Assembly: GCF_007290395.2 (NCBI RefSeq)
Contig: NZ_CP041656.2
Coordinates: forward strand, 7,039,501 to 7,103,500
Direction of reading: 5' to 3'
DNA: 64,000 bases
Origin: Bradyrhizobium cosmicum
GTDB taxonomy: Bacteria; Pseudomonadota; Alphaproteobacteria; Rhizobiales; Xanthobacteraceae
Below, piece after piece: positions 59,696 through 64,000 of this stretch (positions are counted from its first letter, which is position 1; each line of letters opens with the position of its first letter). The translations under genes were made by a program, and so were the position numbers. Below the pieces are notes generated by a model. The model was not told the DNA's origin. It did not search any database and was given only the letters and a program-made list of their open reading frames with translations.

Positions 59696-62154
59696 GGCGC
59701 GCGCTGTGGGTGCTCGCGGTGCTTCTGAGCCATTGGCGGCGGCACAAGATGCAGTTCGCGACACTCCTGATCGGGCTGATCGCGGCGACCGCATTGTGGA
59801 GCGGCGTGCAGGCGATCAACCAGCAGGCCCGCAACGCCTATGACCGTGCCGCCGCAACCTTCGGCGGGGTGCGCACGGCGATGCTGGTCGCGCCTGACGC
59901 GGCGACCTTTCCTCAGGACCTTTTCGTCAAGCTCCGCCGCGCGGGCTGGCCGGTCTCGCCGGTGCTGGAGGGACGCGTCCAGGTCAACGGCCGCTCGGTG
60001 CGGTTGCTCGGCATCGAGCCGGTGACGCTGCCGGCCGATGTCGGCAATGCGCCGCGCCTCGGCGCCTCGGATTTGAGCAGCTTCGTCGCCCCGCCTGGCC
60101 AGACGCTGGTGGCAAAGGAAACGCTGAGCGATCTACAGGCGCAGGAAGGCGCGGCGCTGCCGATCAGCAACGGCGCAAAGCTGCCGCCGCTGCGCGTGCT
60201 GCCGCAACTGGTGCCCGACGTGCTCGTGGTCGACATCGGCGTGGCGCAGCTTCTGCTGAACAAGCCGGACCAGCTGTCGCGGCTGCTGATCGGCAAGCCG
60301 AAGGGTAAGCCCGCGCCGCTGCAAAGCGTCGTCGGCGACGCGTTGCAGCGGGTCGAACCGAATGCAGAGACGGAGCTGGAGCGGCTCACCGACAGCTTTC
60401 ACCTGAACCTCACCGCCTTCGGCCTGCTGTCGTTCTTCGTCGGACTGTTCATCGTCAACTCAGCCGTCGGCCTTGCGTTCGAGCAGCGGCTGCCGATGCT
60501 GCGCACGTTGCGGGCCTGCGGCGCCTCGGCGCGACTGGTCAATACGGTGCTCGTGGTCGAGCTGGTCGCGCTGGCGCTGATTGCCGGGCTGATCGGGCTG
60601 GTCTGCGGCTATTTCATCGCCGCGGCGCTGCTGCCGGATGTGGCGGCATCGCTGCGCGGGCTCTATGGCGCGCAAATCCCGGGGCAACTCACGCTGCAGC
60701 CCGAATGGTGGTTTGCCGGCATCGGCATCAGCGTCGCCGGTGCGATCGTCGCGGCAGCGACCAGCCTGATCAAGGCGATCAGGATGCCGGTGCTGGCGAC
60801 CGCGCAGCCCTACGCCTGGCAGCAGCGGCAGCGCCGCTGGCTGATCCTGCAGAGCCTTGCGGCCTGCGCGGTGTTCGCGGTCGCGCTGCTGCTGCTTCAC
60901 TACGGGCAATCGCTGATCGCAGGCTTCGGCGTGCTGGCGGCGCTGATGCTCGGCGCGGCGCTGATCCTGCCGGCCTTCCTCGAGATCATCCTGCTCGCCG
61001 GCCAGCGCACCGCCCGCGGGCCGCTTTCGTTGTGGTTCTGGGCGGACAGCCGTCAACAGCTCTCGGGATTGTCGCTTGCGCTGATGGCGCTGCTGCTCGC
61101 ACTCGCCGTCAATGTCGGAGTGTCCACCATGGTGGAAACCTTCAGCCGCACGTTTGTCGGCTGGCTGAACGGACGGCTTGCGGCCGACGTCTACATCAGC
61201 GCCTCCGACAACGCGCAAGGCACGGCAATCCGGAACTGGCTGAGGCAGCGCAGCGAGGTTCAGGCGATCCTGTCGGGCGGGCGCGCCGAGACGCAGGTTC
61301 AGGGCCAGCCGGTCGAGCTGCTCGGCCTGCCCGACCACGCGCTCTATCGCGAACGCTGGCCGCTGCTGGAGACGGCGCCGCGCGCCTGGACGCAGCTCGT
61401 GCCCGGCAATGCCGCCTTCATCAGCGAACAACTGAGCCGGCGGCTGAACGTGCGCGTCGGCGATGTCATCGACGTGCCGACGCCCGGCGGGAGCTGGGAG
61501 CTCGACATCGCCGGCATCTATGCCGATTACGGCAACCCCAAGGGGCAGCTGACGGTGAACGTCGCGGCGCTGATCCGGCATTTCCCGCAGACGCCGCAGA
61601 CGCGGATTGGGCTGATCGTCGCGCGCGACAATATCCCGGGCCTGATCGCGGCGATGCAGAAACAATTCGGGCTCGACGATCGCAGCGTCGTAGACCAGGC
61701 GACGGTGAAGGCGGAATCGATCCGGATCTTCAACCGCACCTTTGCGGTGACATCCGCGCTGAACGCGTTCACGCTCGGCGTCGCCGGCATTGCACTCCTG
61801 ACCAGCCTGCTGACGCTGGCGAATTCGCGGCTGCCGCAGCTCGCGCCGCTGTGGGCGATCGGCATCACCCGGCCGCGCCTTGCCGCGATCGAGCTGACCA
61901 AGACGCTGTCGGTCGCGCTGTTTACCTCGCTGCTGGCCGTGCCGCTCGGGCTGTTGGTGGCGTGGTGCCTGATCGCGATCGTCAACGTGAAGGCGTTCGG
62001 CTGGCGGTTGCCGTTCCATGTATTCCCGCTGCAGCTGGTCGAGCTGGTCGCTGTTGCACTGTTCGCATCGCTGATTGCCGCACTGCTGCCGATGATCCGG
62101 CTGGCGCGGATGCAGCCGGCGAGCCTCGTCAAGGTGTTTGCCAATGAGCGCTGA
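59692..62154 (+). CDS. FtsX-like ABC permease, fused (AttF-AttG-like)
   Basis: 820-residue membrane protein with two FtsX-type halves: N-terminal membrane helix and periplasmic domain, then segments at about 240-340; a central pair (about 385-500); and a last set (about 680-820). TLRACGASARLVNTVLVVEL and ALWAIGITRPRLAAIELTKT are the cytoplasmic coupling loops of the two halves. The class extrudes or mechanically transfers lipids, lipoproteins or peptides rather than importing solutes. AttF and AttG are separate in the original description, so this is a single-chain version. Confidence 0.87.
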   Translation: MRRALWVLAVLLSHWRRHKMQFATLLIGLIAATALWSGVQAINQQARNAYDRAAATFGGVRTAMLVAPDAATFPQDLFVKLRRAGWPVSPVLEGRVQVNGRSVRLLGIEPVTLPADVGNAPRLGASDLSSFVAPPGQTLVAKETLSDLQAQEGAALPISNGAKLPPLRVLPQLVPDVLVVDIGVAQLLLNKPDQLSRLLIGKPKGKPAPLQSVVGDALQRVEPNAETELERLTDSFHLNLTAFGLLSFFVGLFIVNSAVGLAFEQRLPMLRTLRACGASARLVNTVLVVELVALALIAGLIGLVCGYFIAAALLPDVAASLRGLYGAQIPGQLTLQPEWWFAGIGISVAGAIVAAATSLIKAIRMPVLATAQPYAWQQRQRRWLILQSLAACAVFAVALLLLHYGQSLIAGFGVLAALMLGAALILPAFLEIILLAGQRTARGPLSLWFWADSRQQLSGLSLALMALLLALAVNVGVSTMVETFSRTFVGWLNGRLAADVYISASDNAQGTAIRNWLRQRSEVQAILSGGRAETQVQGQPVELLGLPDHALYRERWPLLETAPRAWTQLVPGNAAFISEQLSRRLNVRVGDVIDVPTPGGSWELDIAGIYADYGNPKGQLTVNVAALIRHFPQTPQTRIGLIVARDNIPGLIAAMQKQFGLDDRSVVDQATVKAESIRIFNRTFAVTSALNAFTLGVAGIALLTSLLTLANSRLPQLAPLWAIGITRPRLAAIELTKTLSVALFTSLLAVPLGLLVAWCLIAIVNVKAFGWRLPFHVFPLQLVELVAVALFASLIAALLPMIRLARMQPASLVKVFANER

Positions 62155-63226
62155 CGGGATTTCGCGGCGCGCCTTCGCCGCCGGCATCGCCGCGCTTGCC
62201 CTCGCGCGCCGCGCAAGTGCACAAGGCTATGCCGGGCTCGGCGAGAGCGCCGATGGCTTTGCGAAGGTGACGCCGGGAAGGACTTTTACCTTCCCCGCCG
62301 ATCACAGCCCGCATCCGGACTTTCGCATCGAATGGTGGTATCTGACGGCGAACCTGGTCGACAGCAGCGGCGCGGCGTGCGGCCTGCAATGGACGCTGTT
62401 CCGCCAGGCGGCGCAGCCGGGGCCGCAAGGCGAAGGCTGGGCCAATCAGCAGATCTGGATGGCGCATGCCGCGGTGACGCGCGCGAATACCCACCGCTTC
62501 AACGAAGCCTTTTCGCGCGGCGGGGTCGGGCAGGCCGGCGTCACGGCAAAGCCGTTCGCAGCGTGGATCGACGATTGGGAGATGAAGGGTCTCGGGCGCG
62601 CCGACGATCGCACCCTGTCGCCACTCACACTTAAAGCCGCCGGCACCGACTTCAGCTACGCGCTCACGCTGGAGGCCGATCGTCCGGTCGTCTCGCAGGG
62701 CGACCACGGCTACAGCCGCAAGTCCGAGCGCGGGCAAGCCTCCTACTATTACAGCCAGCCGTTCTACCGCGCGCGTGGCACGCTCGCCATCGATGACAAA
62801 TCCGTCGACGTGTCAGGCCAAGCCTGGATGGATCGCGAATGGAGCAGCCAGCCGCTCGACGCCGACCAGACCGGCTGGGACTGGCTGTCGCTGCACCTGT
62901 CATCCGGCGACAAGCTGATGCTGTACCGGCTGCGCCAGAAAGACGGCAAGGATTATCCGTTCGGCAACTGGATCAGCGCGTCGGGCAACACGCAGATGAT
63001 TGCCGGCGGCGATATCCAGATGACGCCGAAGGCGACCGTGGACGTCGCGGGACGCAAGCTGCCGGTGGAATGGCAAATCGCGATTCCCTCGCGCGCCTTC
63101 TCGATTTCCTGCAAGCCGCTCAACCCAAGAGCCTGGATGGGGACCGGCTTCTCCTATTGGGAGGGGCCGATCAGCTTCGCCGGCACGCATGACGGCGTTG
63201 GCTATCTCGAGCTAACCGGCTATTGA
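62144..63226 (+). CDS. AttH/carotenoid 1,2-hydratase-like lipocalin protein
   Basis: 360 residues. Twin-arginine-like signal ISRRAFAAGIAALALARRAS, then FPADHSPHPDFRIEWWYLTA and GQAWMDREWSSQPLDADQTG, both hallmarks of the CrtC/AttH two-lipocalin fold. It overlaps the permease stop by 11 bases, so it belongs to the same transport system, probably binding the lipophilic cargo in the periplasm. No carotenoid genes are nearby, which argues against a CrtC enzyme. Confidence 0.88.
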   Translation: MSADGISRRAFAAGIAALALARRASAQGYAGLGESADGFAKVTPGRTFTFPADHSPHPDFRIEWWYLTANLVDSSGAACGLQWTLFRQAAQPGPQGEGWANQQIWMAHAAVTRANTHRFNEAFSRGGVGQAGVTAKPFAAWIDDWEMKGLGRADDRTLSPLTLKAAGTDFSYALTLEADRPVVSQGDHGYSRKSERGQASYYYSQPFYRARGTLAIDDKSVDVSGQAWMDREWSSQPLDADQTGWDWLSLHLSSGDKLMLYRLRQKDGKDYPFGNWISASGNTQMIAGGDIQMTPKATVDVAGRKLPVEWQIAIPSRAFSISCKPLNPRAWMGTGFSYWEGPISFAGTHDGVGYLELTGY

Positions 63227-63253
63227 GGCGCAACTCGTTTGAAGGGATTAGCA

Positions 63254-63640
63254 ATGTATCATCTCACCGCTCTCGTCACGCTGCTGGCGATTGCATTTTA
63301 TCTCTTCGTCTGCATCAACGTCTCGCGCGTGCGGGAAAAGACCGGCGTCAAGGTCCCCGCGACGTCGGGCCATCCCGATTTCGAGCGCGCCTTCCGCATT
63401 CAAATGAACACGCTGGAATGGATGCCGGTTTTTCTTCCGGCGCTCTGGCTGTTCGCGATCTATATCGGCGACGCCGTTGCGGCCGGGATCGGCGCGGTCT
63501 GGATCATCGGCCGCATCGTCTATTTCATCGGTTATTCGAAGGCGGCAGCCAAGCGCGGCCCCGGCTTCGCGATCCAGGGAATCGCCGCCCTTGCGCTGTG
63601 GGCGGGAGCGCTGGGCGCGGTGCTGCTGCGGATGGTGTGA
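63254..63640 (+). CDS. MAPEG-family membrane protein
   Basis: 128 residues with four predicted membrane helices. The family features are FQIQMNTLEWMPVF-like (RIQMNTLEWMPVFLPALWLF) and GRIVYFIGYSKAAAKRGPGF, close to microsomal glutathione transferase. Possible glutathione transferase or peroxidase of lipids. AAGGGA lies 7 bases before the ATG. Only 27 bases after the AttH-like gene, perhaps the same transcript. Confidence 0.87.
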   Translation: MYHLTALVTLLAIAFYLFVCINVSRVREKTGVKVPATSGHPDFERAFRIQMNTLEWMPVFLPALWLFAIYIGDAVAAGIGAVWIIGRIVYFIGYSKAAAKRGPGFAIQGIAALALWAGALGAVLLRMV

Positions 63641-63666
63641 GGGTCGATACGCCTCGACACACGAAG

Positions 63667-63803
63667 CCGTGTCCCGGGCGCGGTGCAGCGTGTCACGCTG
63701 CGCCGCTGAACCGGGACCCAGCAGTCTGCACGCTATGCAGAGAGTTGGGCCCCGGCTCTGCATCGCACCGCTGCGCGCTGCGATGCGTCCGGGGCACGAG
63801 AGA
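63667..63803. repeat. Palindromic intergenic repeat, family D (copy 2)
   Basis: Starts CCGTGTCCCGGGCGCGGTGC and ends GCGTCCGGGGCACGAGAG, with inner GGGACCCAGCAG and GTTGGGCCCCGGCTC-type pairing. Same layout as 9235-9370. Convergent gap. Confidence 0.75.
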
Positions 63804-63806
63804 GCC

Positions 63807-64000
63807 CTACTTCGTCAACGGGCAGCCGCTTTCCTTGGCGGTGAAGAAGGCCTTGTCGCCGGGGACCACCGCGAGCTGCTTGTAATAGTCCCAGGGCTTC
63901 TTCGACTCCGACGGCTTCTTGACTTCGAACAGATACATGTCGTGGACCATGCGACCGTTCTCGAGCACCTTGCCTCCTTGCGCGAAATCGTCGTCGACCG
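63807..64000 (-). CDS. Branched-chain amino acid-type solute-binding protein (C-terminal part only)
   Basis: The window ends inside this gene; only the last 64 residues are present. The C-terminus MVHDMYLFEVKKPSESKKPW, then DYYKQLAVVPGDKAFFTAKE and CPLTK, is closely similar to the end of the 403-residue binding protein at 5977-7188, including the conserved cysteine five residues before the end. Ligand unknown. Confidence 0.85.
   Translation of the reverse strand, partial: VDDDFAQGGKVLENGRMVHDMYLFEVKKPSESKKPWDYYKQLAVVPGDKAFFTAKESGCPLTK

Noticed and set aside
60460..62187. 575-codon minus-strand frame opposite the FtsX-like permease
   Set aside because: Arg/Gln/Asp-rich composition typical of antisense to membrane-protein genes; no motif.
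62144..63226. Carotenoid 1,2-hydratase (CrtC) as the function of the lipocalin-type protein
   Set aside because: No carotenoid biosynthesis gene is near, and the gene overlaps an FtsX-like permease gene, which fits AttH instead.

Overview
The window is chromosomal DNA from a high-GC alphaproteobacterium, most probably Bradyrhizobium or a close relative in the Rhodopseudomonas group. The reasons are the BjaI/BjaR-type quorum-sensing pair at the left edge, a CYP199A-like cytochrome P450, a hydroxycinnamate-CoA ligase with a divergent MarR regulator, many orphan branched-chain-type solute-binding proteins, a soxXYZAKB cluster, and several families of short palindromic intergenic repeats. I see no rRNA, tRNA, CRISPR array, insertion sequence, phage gene or integrase. 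All calls come from reading translations and DNA motifs; no database search was run.

Layout. 1-1613: acyl-HSL synthase (cut by the window edge) and its LuxR regulator, then a 58-residue ORF. 2003-7188: shikimate/quinate dehydrogenase, type II NADH dehydrogenase and two orphan solute-binding proteins. 7226-11893: aromatic catabolism, namely a CYP199A-type P450 with a divergent MarR gene, and a feruloyl/coumaroyl-CoA synthetase with a divergent MarR gene and a clear dyad operator. 12086-22618: a nitrogen-scavenging locus, with an AtzF-type allophanate hydrolase on the plus strand and, on the minus strand, a nine-ORF operon of peptide-type ABC transporter, 32-residue linker ORF, AtzG-, AtzE- and AtzH-like proteins and a GntR regulator. 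Both transcription units begin with a well-formed sigma-54 (-24/-12) promoter. 22674-25097: a kinase-fold protein and a lone UgpB-like protein.

25289-31252: a small membrane ORF, two histidine kinases, an OmpR-type response regulator and an ECF sigma factor followed by an intrinsic terminator. 31365-35344: CcdA-like and thioredoxin-like proteins, then a CIO-type cytochrome bd oxidase (cydA, cydB and a 42-residue DUF2474-type third subunit). 35488-38465: a duplicated membrane protein, an L,D-transpeptidase and an orphan polar-amino-acid binding protein. 38699-47437: two acyl-CoA dehydrogenases, a carboxymuconolactone-decarboxylase-family protein, a VOC protein, two MFS carriers and a prolyl oligopeptidase. 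47560-53855: a DUF938 methyltransferase, soxXYZAKB, and a persulfide dioxygenase-rhodanese fusion. 53940-58895: a small charged ORF, MFS carriers and a D-aminoacylase-type amidohydrolase. 59042-63226: an AttEFGH-like ABC system with a fused permease. It ends with a MAPEG protein and the 3' part of another solute-binding protein.

Three functional stories stand out. The sigma-54 promoters tie the transporter, AtzGEH and AtzF into one predicted nitrogen-starvation response that would break an imported N-carboxylated or biuret-like compound down to ammonia. The sox cluster lacks soxCD here and is followed by a persulfide dioxygenase-sulfurtransferase, which suggests how its sulfane sulfur might be finished. 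The intergenic spaces are colonised by at least six families of palindromic repeats, nearly always downstream of genes and often between convergent ones, where they probably act as mRNA 3' ends.
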